DNA of 35,916 nucleotides from an uncultured Anaerolineae bacterium (lineage in GTDB: Bacteria > Chloroflexota > Anaerolineae > Anaerolineales > Villigracilaceae): contig CAINXK010000109.1 in NCBI GenBank assembly GCA_903854805.1, positions 1 through 35,916 on the forward strand, written 5' to 3'. Of the stretch, positions 20,670-27,831 are shown piece after piece (position 1 is the first letter of the stretch; the number at the start of each line of letters is the position of its first letter). The notes beneath the pieces were generated by a model. That model was given only the letters and a program-made list of their open reading frames with translations. It did not search any database and was not told the origin of the DNA. A program made the translations under genes and the position numbers.

Positions 20670-22258
20670 TGGCAAGAACAAACCGACAACGCGCAACTAT
20701 ACAGGCATCATCCATCGATTCACATGCTGGCCAGATCGTGACACCGCCGCCATCTGTGTTGGGTGGCACCGAACTAATTATTAATCAAAAACTGCCATTC
20801 GACATGGAAGTGGGCACCACCGGTCTGGCCCAGTTTACAGGGCTGATCTTTCAGGAGCCGCTGGTTGAACTGCGCGGGAAAGAGGCCTATAAACGCTATA
20901 ACGAGATGCGGCTCAATTCGCCCATCATCGGGGCGTTGTTACTGTCGATCGAAAACCCGCTGCGGTCCACTTCCTGGACGTTTTCCAGCAATGTGGCCAA
21001 TGATCCCAGGCTGGATCTGCTGCAGGCAGCGCGCAGGAACCTGGAGCACAGCTGGAATGATCACATCAGCGAAGCCCTGACCATGCTGCCTTTCGGGTTT
21101 GCCATCTTTGAGATGGTATACGAAATGATCAATGGCCAGATGCTGTGGAAGTCTTTCAGCCCGCGCGGGCAGGATACGGTTTACCGCTGGCTGTATGAAG
21201 AAGTGCAGAACAGTTTCAACGACCAAAGCCCCAAGCAGCGCCTAAAAGGTTTCGTACAGCTGGCACCGCCCAAATACCACCCAACCTCCATTCCGATTGA
21301 GCGGCTGATGATCTACCGGCTGCACACCGAGCGGGATAACCCCGAGGGACGTTCGCTATTGCGAACAGCCTGGGTGCCGTATTACTACATCAAACACCTG
21401 CAGCAAATTGAGGCAATAGGTATCGAACGCGACCTGGCCGGGCTGCCTGTCATCACGCTGCCGGAAGGTGCCACAACGGATGGGCCTGGCAGCGATGTTG
21501 CCAAGGCTGCCAAAGTGGTGCGCAATATACGGAATGATGAACAGGCGGGCATTGTGCTGCCAACCGGTTGGGATCTGAAACTATTATCATCGGGCGGCTC
21601 AAAGCAGATCAACACCGATACGATTATTAACCGCTACGAGAAGCGCATTCTGACCAGCGCGCTGGCTCAATTCTTGATGCTGGGGCAGGATGGCATCGGG
21701 GCGCTCGCGCTCTCGAAAGATCAAACTGATTTTTTCACCATGAGTGTGAACGCAGTCGGTGACATTATCGCCGATACCTTCAACCAGGTTGCCATCAAAC
21801 AGTTGATGCAGCTGAACGGCTATACCAGCGAGGGCCTGCGCCTGGAGCACACCCCGGCCCAGGGCAACATCGGCATTAGCGTTGTAGCTGACTTTTTGCA
21901 GAAGGTGGCGCCATACATCACCTGGACGCCTGAGGATGAGGTCTGGTTACGCCAGGTTGTCAACTTGCCAGAACGGGACGCGGCAACCATTGCCGCTGCA
22001 ATGGGTATCCGCCAGGCATCGAAAGACGCGGCCATGGCGGGTACGCTGGCACAATTGCAGCAGGTGCAAACAGCCAGACCGCAAACGCCCCCACTGGATG
22101 GGGATGCAACCCTGACGGACAAAGGCCCGGATGCTTACACAGCCAATATCGATGTGAGCAAACGTGAGAAACGCGAGCAGGAATTTACCCGCGCCATGAA
22201 TGACTTCTTTGGTGCCCAGAAAAAGCGGATATTGAAATCAGCAAAGGATTTGAAATGA
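20669..22258 (+). CDS. Portal protein, Mu gp29-like (DUF935 type)
   Basis: A 529-aa portal forming the dodecameric ring at the capsid vertex. The sequence has the gp29-like layout: YNEMRLNSPIIGALLLSIEN, an aromatic stretch LPFGFAIFEMVYEM, then RLMIYRLHTERDNPEGRSLL and YIKHLQQIEAIGIERDLAGL. GGAG lies 6 nt before the ATG, which overlaps the TGA/TAA junction of the terminase. Position between terminase and F-like head protein is canonical. High confidence from motifs plus context. Confidence 0.9.
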   Translation: MARTNRQRATIQASSIDSHAGQIVTPPPSVLGGTELIINQKLPFDMEVGTTGLAQFTGLIFQEPLVELRGKEAYKRYNEMRLNSPIIGALLLSIENPLRSTSWTFSSNVANDPRLDLLQAARRNLEHSWNDHISEALTMLPFGFAIFEMVYEMINGQMLWKSFSPRGQDTVYRWLYEEVQNSFNDQSPKQRLKGFVQLAPPKYHPTSIPIERLMIYRLHTERDNPEGRSLLRTAWVPYYYIKHLQQIEAIGIERDLAGLPVITLPEGATTDGPGSDVAKAAKVVRNIRNDEQAGIVLPTGWDLKLLSSGGSKQINTDTIINRYEKRILTSALAQFLMLGQDGIGALALSKDQTDFFTMSVNAVGDIIADTFNQVAIKQLMQLNGYTSEGLRLEHTPAQGNIGISVVADFLQKVAPYITWTPEDEVWLRQVVNLPERDAATIAAAMGIRQASKDAAMAGTLAQLQQVQTARPQTPPLDGDATLTDKGPDAYTANIDVSKREKREQEFTRAMNDFFGAQKKRILKSAKDLK

Positions 22259-22836
22259 GCGACCCACGCCAGCCCCAATTTTGGGACGATGAAGAGCGGG
22301 CACTATGGGATGCGCTCAATCAATTGATCATTGTGACGTTGATGGATGGCGTGGGCGAAGGTGTGAATGGTTTGCCATCTAACTACCAGGTGCTGGCAGA
22401 CTGGAACGTGGTTAATCAGTCCGTACTGGAATATGCCAAAATCTACCGCTACGACTTGATCAAGAAGATTACCGACACAACCCGGAATCAGGTCCAGACA
22501 GCCATCACAGATTGGATGCGCGAGGGCTCACCACTGGAGGCATTGACCGCCAGGCTGGAGCCGGTCTTCGGCGCCGTGCGGGCTGAGATGATCGCAGTCA
22601 CGGAGACCACGCGTGTCTTTGCCGAAGGGAACAAGATGGCCTGGGATAGCACCGGGGTGGTCAATACGTCCAAATGGCAGACGGCCAATGATGATCTGGT
22701 CTGCCCGATTTGCGGACCGCTCAACGATCAAGTGACTGAAGAGATGCCACCGGCGCATGTTAATTGCCGTTGTTGGAAACGACCGGTGGTAGATGAAACA
22801 GCCGTAGCGCGCAGATTTGCGGAGATATACAAATGA
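22255..22836 (+). CDS. Phage head morphogenesis protein, Mu F / SPP1 gp7-like
   Basis: A 193-aa protein. It has the C-terminal signature of the family: VTETTRVFAEGNKMAW, then W-x-T-A-N-D-D-L-V-C-P-I-C-G-P-L-N and PPAHVNCRCW. The two Cys pairs probably bind zinc. Members act early in capsid assembly or are packaged minor proteins. It is shorter than Mu F, with a reduced N-terminal domain. ATG overlaps the portal stop, and its end overlaps the next gene. Confidence 0.88.
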   Translation: MSDPRQPQFWDDEERALWDALNQLIIVTLMDGVGEGVNGLPSNYQVLADWNVVNQSVLEYAKIYRYDLIKKITDTTRNQVQTAITDWMREGSPLEALTARLEPVFGAVRAEMIAVTETTRVFAEGNKMAWDSTGVVNTSKWQTANDDLVCPICGPLNDQVTEEMPPAHVNCRCWKRPVVDETAVARRFAEIYK

Positions 22837-23279
22837 TTAACATCAGGGTTGTCGGGCTCGATCCACTGATCAAACGCATGGATCAGCACCAGGATAAGCT
22901 CAACCAGGGTATGCAAGAAGCCATGACAGATAGCTTGCTGGTGATGACTGAAAGCGTGCCCGGCTACCCATCGCCCCCTGAGAATAGCAGCTACCGAAGA
23001 ACGGGAACACTGGGACGCACGCTCGGCAGCAGTGTGGAAGGCGGCAAGTCTGGGCAACCGCAAATATTCAGCGTGACTGCGATCGGCGGAGGCTGGGAAG
23101 GCCGGTTTGGCACAAACCTGGAGTATGCGCCCTATGTGATTGGTGATGGCAGCCAATCGAAAACACATCAAAAACGTTGGTGGGTGCTGTCTGACGTGGC
23201 AGAGAAAGCCGCGCCAAAGATTGAGCGTGTCTGGCAGCTGCTGGCTGCTGCAATAGCAAAATATCTGGAAGGCAAATGA
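22833..23279 (+). CDS. HK97 gp10-like tail completion / head-tail protein
   Basis: A 148-aa protein with the HK97-gp10 pattern: an N-terminal VVGLDPLIKRMDQHQDKLNQ helix, PPENSSYRRTGTLGRTLGSS, a GTNLEYAPYVIGD strand and a hydrophobic C-terminal helix. These proteins complete the head-tail joint or tail end. Here it sits in the head module and not next to the tail genes, as often happens in Mu-like arrangements. ATG overlaps the F-like gene. Confidence 0.8.
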   Translation: MINIRVVGLDPLIKRMDQHQDKLNQGMQEAMTDSLLVMTESVPGYPSPPENSSYRRTGTLGRTLGSSVEGGKSGQPQIFSVTAIGGGWEGRFGTNLEYAPYVIGDGSQSKTHQKRWWVLSDVAEKAAPKIERVWQLLAAAIAKYLEGK

Positions 23280-23485
23280 TGCTGATTACACAGGCGGAAT
23301 TGCCACGCGTTGCGTCAAAGAAAATAAACATCCATGATTATCGCTGTCAATCCTGCGGGCGTTTGTTATTCCGCGCCCACATCCCCTATATTCCCGGTGT
23401 GCGCATCGAGATCAGGTGCAAATGTGCCCGGATGGTCATTATCGTAAGCGGAGAAAATATCAATGTTACCAACCAACCTGACTAA
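23276..23485 (+). CDS. Mu Com-like zinc-finger protein
   Basis: A 69-aa protein (ATG 23276, or 23279 with better spacing from GGAAGG). YRCQSCGRLLFRAHIPYIPG and VRIEIRCKCARMVII match Com-type fingers: Cys pair, hydrophobic strand, then G-x-x-I-E-I-R-C-x-C. In phage Mu, Com is an RNA-binding protein that opens the mom mRNA for translation. No mom homologue is seen next to it. Instead, its end overlaps the ferritin-like gene by 23 nt. Whether it regulates that gene or another mRNA is unknown. Confidence 0.75.
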   Translation: MMLITQAELPRVASKKINIHDYRCQSCGRLLFRAHIPYIPGVRIEIRCKCARMVIIVSGENINVTNQPD

Positions 23486-23972
23486 CTTACTACAAAGCCA
23501 GCTCACGCTTGAACGCACCAACGAAGCCTATTACCGCGCTCTATCTGCGGCCGCGGATGTGGTCAACCGGCCCGGCGCACGCGCCTATTTCGAGAACGCA
23601 GCCAGCGAAGAGGCTGGGCATGCCCGGCTGGTAAGCGCCTACCTGGTAGATCGCAATGAGCGGCCCAATTTTGCAGCGCTGGAGCCCATCCCAGACATCA
23701 ATGGCAACGACTACGCGGGCATGTTTCGCCTGGCGTTGGATCGTGAGCAATTAACCACAGCGGCCCTATCTGCGTTGTGGCTGATGGCTGACGATGATGC
23801 GCCGGATCCACAAACCGTTTCATTCCTGATCAACCCGGTGACCGATGTTTCGTTCCCTGGTTTCATGGCTGAACAGACTGCCAGCGAGCGCGAATTGGTC
23901 GATCACCTGACCAAGATCGGGCGCCTGTCTGAAGATGGATTGGAAGTCTTTGACAGCGGATTAATGGAATAA
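23463..23972 (+). CDS. Ferritin-like protein with ferroxidase-type ligands
   Basis: A 169-aa protein with the pattern of bacterial non-haem ferritin. Helix A has Glu17 in LTLERTNEAYYRAL, helix B has ASEEAGHARL with Glu50 and His53, a turn follows with DRNERPNFAALEPIP, helix C has Glu95 in LDREQLTTAAL, and helix D has MAEQTASERELVDHL. The first three ligands are at the same numbers as in E. coli FtnA (17, 50, 53). Helix D is altered: Ser141 stands where FtnA has Glu130, with Glu137 and Glu142 near. A Pro/Gly-containing insert (INPVTDVSFPG) precedes helix D. It lies in the head operon, overlapping the Com-like gene, and is followed by a promoter and terminator. Iron oxidation/storage or oxidative protection is the family role; a virion or scaffold role cannot be excluded. 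Confidence 0.82.
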   Translation: MLPTNLTNLLQSQLTLERTNEAYYRALSAAADVVNRPGARAYFENAASEEAGHARLVSAYLVDRNERPNFAALEPIPDINGNDYAGMFRLALDREQLTTAALSALWLMADDDAPDPQTVSFLINPVTDVSFPGFMAEQTASERELVDHLTKIGRLSEDGLEVFDSGLME

Positions 23973-23980
23973 TCTCCCTA

Positions 23981-24009
23981 TTGAAAATCTTTTTCATCTG
24001 TGTTAAAAT
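23981..24009 (+). promoter_or_regulatory. Promoter P4 upstream of the capsid protease gene
   Basis: TTGAAA (23981-23986), a 17-nt spacer and TAAAAT (24004-24009) make a strong sigma-70-type promoter in the AT-rich gap after the ferritin-like gene. Predicted start is about 24016. It would drive the protease, scaffold and capsid genes separately from the terminase operon. Confidence 0.7.
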
Positions 24010-24030
24010 TGCATTACCAAATAAATAGCA

Positions 24031-24050
24031 CAGAGCGCCACAGAGCGCCA
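24031..24050 (+). repeat. Tandem 10-bp repeat CAGAGCGCCA x2 in the P4 leader
   Basis: CAGAGCGCCA occurs exactly twice in tandem at 24031-24040 and 24041-24050, between P4 and its terminator. The core GAGCGCC also begins the terminator stem in the P3 leader at 17390. A shared element in two leaders could be a binding site in the RNA or DNA for a phage regulator. Confidence 0.7.
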
Positions 24051-24070
24051 AATAGCGTGAGCCTGTCTCA

Positions 24071-24100
24071 AGGGCCTGACAAATCGTCAGGCCCTTTTTT
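24071..24100 (+). terminator. Intrinsic terminator in the P4 leader
   Basis: AGGGCCTGAC (24071-24080) pairs exactly with GTCAGGCCCT (24086-24095) around an AAATC loop, and TTTTTG follows. It stands 55 nt after the predicted P4 start and 20 bp before the protease gene, so transcripts from P4, and from upstream, would be reduced here unless antiterminated. Confidence 0.85.
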
Positions 24101-24119
24101 GTTTCTCGGAGTAAATATT

Positions 24120-25295
24120 ATGCCGTGGAAAGTGTTCCAGGATAGTGGCAAGTACGCAATACATAAAATGAATCCGGATGGGTCAAAGGGGGAAATGATC
24201 CCGCCAGCCTATGACAGCGCCGAAGAAGCGCAGGCCAGGGTCAAGGCTTTGTTCGCCGAAGCGGTCACAGAGCGCATGAGCAGCGATCGGATTTATGACG
24301 CATTTGTAACCACCCAGCCCGGCACAGCGTACCGCCTGCTGCCATTCGGACAGATCAAACGTGCCAAGGGTGGTGCCATCCACGAATTGACCCCCGAAAC
24401 AGCCGCAAAATTCAGACTGCCGCACTTCCGGCCACCTGTAAAGATGGGCAGCCACGAAGACACTACCCCAGCAGGTGGGCACATTATCGGGTTGGAAGTG
24501 CGCCAGGATGGGCTGTATGCCATCCCAGAATGGACCGATAAGGGCCAGCAGGCAGTTACAGATGGGAATTACCGCTATCACTCCCCGGAAATCATCTGGG
24601 ATGATGGCGCGATCGAAAATGCAACAACGGGCGAGTGGATCACCGGCCCGCTAATTGTCGGGGATGCGCTACTGCATACACCCGCCCTGGGCGAAGCGAC
24701 AGCCCTTTACACGTCGCAATATCAATCCAACGAAGGAGCAATTATGTCTGAGGAAACCGTACAGGTCCCGAAGGGCCTCATGGAACAACTCACGGCGTTG
24801 TTTAAGCCAGTGGTGAAAGCCGCTGAACAAACTGCAACCGTGACAATTCCTGAGGAATATACCGCCGCGGTGGCGGAGCGCGACCAACTCAAGGCCCAAA
24901 TCGCACAGATTGAAGCCGATAAGTTACGCGTTGAAACCGTTACCAGGCTCGGCGCTGATTTACGCAGCGATAAGTTCGGGCAGGAATTTGCCGGGACCGC
25001 TGCCGAAGATGCCGCCAGTGTTTTAGCAGGCATGACCGGCGAACAGGCTGGATGGGTGATGACCCGCCTGGCCGCCATGTCCAAGCGCATTGATTACAGC
25101 GCGGTTACTGCTGAAATGGGCACGGACGGCGCCAACACCATCACAGATCCACGCCAGGCATTTGCCGCGGCTGTGGAAAGCAAAATGAAGGGCACTAAGA
25201 TGTCGTACCAGGATGCTTACGCACTGGTTAAGAATGAAGCGCCTGACTTGTTCGCGGCCTACGCCGCCCATGTCCCCGGTAAGGGGAAGGAGTAA
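24120..25295 (+). CDS. Capsid maturation protease fused to scaffold, Mu gpI-like
   Basis: A 391-aa protein from ATG 24120, 8 nt after GGAG; the frame extends further upstream through the leader but that part is not expected to be translated. Residues about 75-200 resemble Mu I-type prohead proteases: MGSHEDTTPAGGHIIGLEVR, QDGLYAIPEWTDKGQQAV and GNYRYHSPEI. The C-terminal half (about 208-391) is Ala/Glu/Gln-rich with coiled coil, the usual scaffold part. It should cleave itself and the scaffold during capsid maturation. The downstream part has its own start (24744). It lies directly before the decoration and capsid genes. Confidence 0.85.
   Translation: MPWKVFQDSGKYAIHKMNPDGSKGEMIPPAYDSAEEAQARVKALFAEAVTERMSSDRIYDAFVTTQPGTAYRLLPFGQIKRAKGGAIHELTPETAAKFRLPHFRPPVKMGSHEDTTPAGGHIIGLEVRQDGLYAIPEWTDKGQQAVTDGNYRYHSPEIIWDDGAIENATTGEWITGPLIVGDALLHTPALGEATALYTSQYQSNEGAIMSEETVQVPKGLMEQLTALFKPVVKAAEQTATVTIPEEYTAAVAERDQLKAQIAQIEADKLRVETVTRLGADLRSDKFGQEFAGTAAEDAASVLAGMTGEQAGWVMTRLAAMSKRIDYSAVTAEMGTDGANTITDPRQAFAAAVESKMKGTKMSYQDAYALVKNEAPDLFAAYAAHVPGKGKE
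24744..25295 (+). CDS. Nested capsid scaffold protein by internal start
   Basis: Inside the protease gene, in the same frame, ATG 24744 has AAGGAG 5 nt upstream (24733-24738) and opens a 183-aa product starting MSEETVQVPKGLMEQL. It covers the coiled-coil and Ala-rich scaffold part (RDQLKAQIAQIEADKLRVET). Internal starts giving a free scaffold are known from Mu I/Z and lambda C/Nu3. The ribosome site strength makes this likely here. Confidence 0.7.
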   Translation: MSEETVQVPKGLMEQLTALFKPVVKAAEQTATVTIPEEYTAAVAERDQLKAQIAQIEADKLRVETVTRLGADLRSDKFGQEFAGTAAEDAASVLAGMTGEQAGWVMTRLAAMSKRIDYSAVTAEMGTDGANTITDPRQAFAAAVESKMKGTKMSYQDAYALVKNEAPDLFAAYAAHVPGKGKE

Positions 25296-25298
25296 TTA

Positions 25299-25694
25299 AT
25301 GGCTCAACCTTTTGTAACTCGTTATGAGACCATCCCGGGACTGACTGCTAACGCTGATTTGAGCACGCACCAGTTCAAGGTGGTCAGCCTGCAGTCAACC
25401 GCAGGTGTATGCCAGCTGGCTGCGACCAGCATCATTGTCAGCAAGGTTGTTGGAGTGCTTCAAAACAACCCCAAGAGCGGCGAGATTGCCGAAGTCGCTT
25501 ACTCCGGTATTGTCAAGGCCATCGCTGGCACGTCCACCATCGTGGTAGGTTCTGTTTTGGCCGTCAACACCACCAGCCGGGTAGTCGGCTCAACCACTGA
25601 CAACGTCCAGGCAATCGGCAAATCACTGACCGCTGCATCCGCAATCGGTGACATCATCAGCGTTTTGCTCACCCCAGGAGGCGCGCGCTACTAA
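25299..25694 (+). CDS. Capsid decoration protein, DUF2190-like
   Basis: A 131-aa protein, low in charge, rich in Val, Ala, Thr and Ser, with repeated short strands (GVLQNNPKSGEIAEVAYSGI; VVGSVLAVNTTSRVVGST) ending in a Gly/Ala/Arg tail. This and its place between the scaffold and capsid genes match DUF2190-type or other small capsid-stabilising proteins of Mu-like and siphovirus heads. AAGGAG lies 6-7 nt before the ATG. The family call is by composition and position. Confidence 0.75.
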   Translation: MAQPFVTRYETIPGLTANADLSTHQFKVVSLQSTAGVCQLAATSIIVSKVVGVLQNNPKSGEIAEVAYSGIVKAIAGTSTIVVGSVLAVNTTSRVVGSTTDNVQAIGKSLTAASAIGDIISVLLTPGGARY

Positions 25695-25707
25695 GCCGCG
25701 ATGAATA

Positions 25708-26658
25708 ATGGCTCAACCTACTATTGGCAACGTCCAGCAAATTGACCCAGTTCTCACGAACCTGGCGATTGGCTACCAACAGTCCGATGCCCGCTTTGTG
25801 GCGTCAAAAGTGTTCCCGCTTGTGCCCGTTGAAAAAGCGCGTGACACCTACTATATTTTCACCAAGAAATACTTTTTCACCGACTCGATGCAGGTCCGCA
25901 GCCCGGGCGGCGATTATGCCCGCTCTGGTTACGGCCTAACGACCGATACCGTCGTGACACTGCAGTATGCCCTGGCTCATCCCATCGCGGATGAAGTCGT
26001 CGCAAATAGCCAGGTGCCGATGGGCCTGGAAGAAGCTGGCACCCGCTGGTTAGCCCAGCAGTCCCTGATCCGCAAAGAACGCGCCTGGGCATCTGATTTC
26101 ATGGCCCTGTCTGTTTGGGGCACGGATGACAACAACGCCGCCACCGATTGGAACAACTACACCGCTTCTGACCCGGTTGCCAACGTGCTGACCGCTCGCC
26201 GCACCATCAGCAATAACACCGGCTCGGATGGCAACACGATGGTGCTGGGTTATTTCGTGCACCAGTCGCTGATGAATCACCCAGACATCATCGACCGTGT
26301 TAAGTATGTCCAAGTTGCCACAGAAGCCACCGTTGAAAATGCGATGGGCGCCCTGTTTGGTCTGGATAAATATTTTGTTGGCAAGGCCAGCTACAACAGC
26401 GCGAACGAAGGCCAAACCTTTGTGGGCGCCGGGATCATCGGAAACGATGCGTTGGTGTGCTACACCAGCGGCAACCCTGGCATTTTTGACGCAAGCGCGG
26501 GTTACACCTTCTTCTGGCAGCCGGGTGGCGGTCAGGGCGTTATTGCCCGCTATCGTGACGATGCCCGCGATGCTGACGTGCTCAAATCCAAGGAACAGTG
26601 GGACCAGAAGGCTGTAGCCACCGATATGGGCTACTTCTTCAAGACCATTGTCGCATAA
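25708..26658 (+). CDS. Major capsid protein
   Basis: A 316-aa protein beginning MAQPTIGNVQQIDPVLTNLA, with FVASKVFPLVPVEKARDTYY, a YALAHPIADEVVANS helix-strand, an ALSVW-DDNN-ATDW segment and VLTARRTISNNTGSDGNTMV. The order (long N-arm, paired helices, then a receptor of beta strands) and length fit HK97-fold major capsid proteins of Mu-like phages. It directly follows the decoration protein. The ATG at 25708 has no ideally spaced ribosome site (GGAGG is about 27 nt upstream), so translation may be coupled to the upstream gene. Confidence 0.88.
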   Translation: MAQPTIGNVQQIDPVLTNLAIGYQQSDARFVASKVFPLVPVEKARDTYYIFTKKYFFTDSMQVRSPGGDYARSGYGLTTDTVVTLQYALAHPIADEVVANSQVPMGLEEAGTRWLAQQSLIRKERAWASDFMALSVWGTDDNNAATDWNNYTASDPVANVLTARRTISNNTGSDGNTMVLGYFVHQSLMNHPDIIDRVKYVQVATEATVENAMGALFGLDKYFVGKASYNSANEGQTFVGAGIIGNDALVCYTSGNPGIFDASAGYTFFWQPGGGQGVIARYRDDARDADVLKSKEQWDQKAVATDMGYFFKTIVA

Positions 26659-26670
26659 GGAGGCCCAATC

Positions 26671-26877
26671 ATGGCCGGACATTCCCAGGGCACTATTCGA
26701 GGGTTGATCACCAAAGGTTCTATTCAGGTTGGCGCCACTGCGCTGACTGCCAATAGCACTGGCCTGATCGTCTCGAACGCTTTACGGGTGGGTACAAAAG
26801 CCACCTACATCACCAGCAATTCGACCGGCGTCAAGTTGGGCGCGAAATACATTACGACCAACTCAACCGGCAATTAA
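26671..26877 (+). CDS. 68-aa NSTG-repeat protein, possibly structural
   Basis: A small protein with three N-S-T-G motifs spaced about 25 and 16 residues apart (TANSTGLIV, TSNSTGVKLG, TTNSTGN) and no charge clusters, suggesting short beta repeats. AGGAGG is 8 nt before the ATG. It follows the capsid gene and precedes the glycosyltransferases. The Asn/Ser/Thr-rich repeats could be a surface target for sugar addition, but that is speculation from adjacency. Confidence 0.6.
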   Translation: MAGHSQGTIRGLITKGSIQVGATALTANSTGLIVSNALRVGTKATYITSNSTGVKLGAKYITTNSTGN

Positions 26878-26952
26878 CCTTATGGATAACGGGTGCGGTT
26901 GTGGCGCACTCCATGGCCGCCCCGTTGTTCTCTCAGTGCGGAGAGAATTGTT

Positions 26953-27831
26953 ATGAAAAAAGATTTTGCAGGATCGGTCTATATCGGTGTTGTTGGCAGC
27001 GAAACCGAAAATGGTGAGTGCTACGACAGCATCATGCAAATGACCAGGCGATCCGGTGACGTGATGCAATCCATCCGGGCCACCAAAGGTTTCGATGCCA
27101 GGCAAACGCACTTTAATAATTTCATAGAAAGCAAAGCAGATTTTATTTATCTGATGGATGCTGACATGATCTTTCCCGCCCAAACATTGGAGCGCTTGCG
27201 ATCGCATGGCCTGCCTTATATCTCGGGGCTGTACATGCGCCGGATGTATGCCCCGATTGCGCCGATCTGGTTTCAGTCTGCGCCAAAGGGCAGTTTACCG
27301 CTCAAATGGTGGACTGGCCAGATCCGGCCAGGCAAGCTCTATAACATCGGAGCCAGTGGCTGGGGCTGCGTATTGATCCACCGGGATGTGGTGCTGAAGG
27401 TCAGGGAATTGCTGAAAGGCGAAGCGGATGTGATCGAGGACGACATGGACATCTACCCGTACAACCTGGTCCGCATCAACGAAACCATCAAACGCCTGGA
27501 TATGATGCACAGCCTGCCAACGATTGACCCGCTGGCTCTCAAGGCTCATGTGGATGTATTGAAGGAAGAGCTCAAACCGTTGCGAGTAATCAAATCAAAC
27601 GTGGGCTCGGATGTGCGTTATCCGTTTTACGCGAAGTTGGCAGGCTACCAGTTGATCGGTGACAGCGGCGCCCTATGCGGGCACATGTTAAATTATCCGC
27701 TCAAGCCGACAGACTACCAGGGCATGGCAGACGATTACAACCCATCCATGACTGCCGACCTGACCAAAGCCGCCAATCATGCCTGGCAGTTAGAGCGCCA
27801 GCGCATCAACACAGCCAGGGCAGCCTTATGA
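26953..27831 (+). CDS. GT-A type glycosyltransferase
   Basis: A 292-aa protein from ATG 26953 (GGAGAG 7-8 nt upstream). The N-terminus SVYIGVVGSETENGECYDSI and the strand FIYLMDADMIFP with a DxD motif near residues 67-70 fit family-2-like GT-A glycosyltransferases that use nucleotide sugars. Further motifs include GLPYISGLYMRRMY, GASGWGCVLIHRDVV and a conserved acidic patch (EADVIEDDMDIYPY). Its stop overlaps the ATG of the GT-methyltransferase fusion, so both are made together. Likely substrates are virion proteins or host surface sugars; the acceptor is unknown. Confidence 0.8.
   Translation: MKKDFAGSVYIGVVGSETENGECYDSIMQMTRRSGDVMQSIRATKGFDARQTHFNNFIESKADFIYLMDADMIFPAQTLERLRSHGLPYISGLYMRRMYAPIAPIWFQSAPKGSLPLKWWTGQIRPGKLYNIGASGWGCVLIHRDVVLKVRELLKGEADVIEDDMDIYPYNLVRINETIKRLDMMHSLPTIDPLALKAHVDVLKEELKPLRVIKSNVGSDVRYPFYAKLAGYQLIGDSGALCGHMLNYPLKPTDYQGMADDYNPSMTADLTKAANHAWQLERQRINTARAAL

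Noticed and set aside
26050..26682. 210-aa minus-strand frame inside the major capsid gene
   Set aside because: Antisense to a confident capsid gene and without a ribosome site.
26882..26956. 24-aa frame (MDNGCGCGALHGRPVVLSV...) before the glycosyltransferase
   Set aside because: Its stop overlaps the next start, but there is no ribosome site and it is too short to support.
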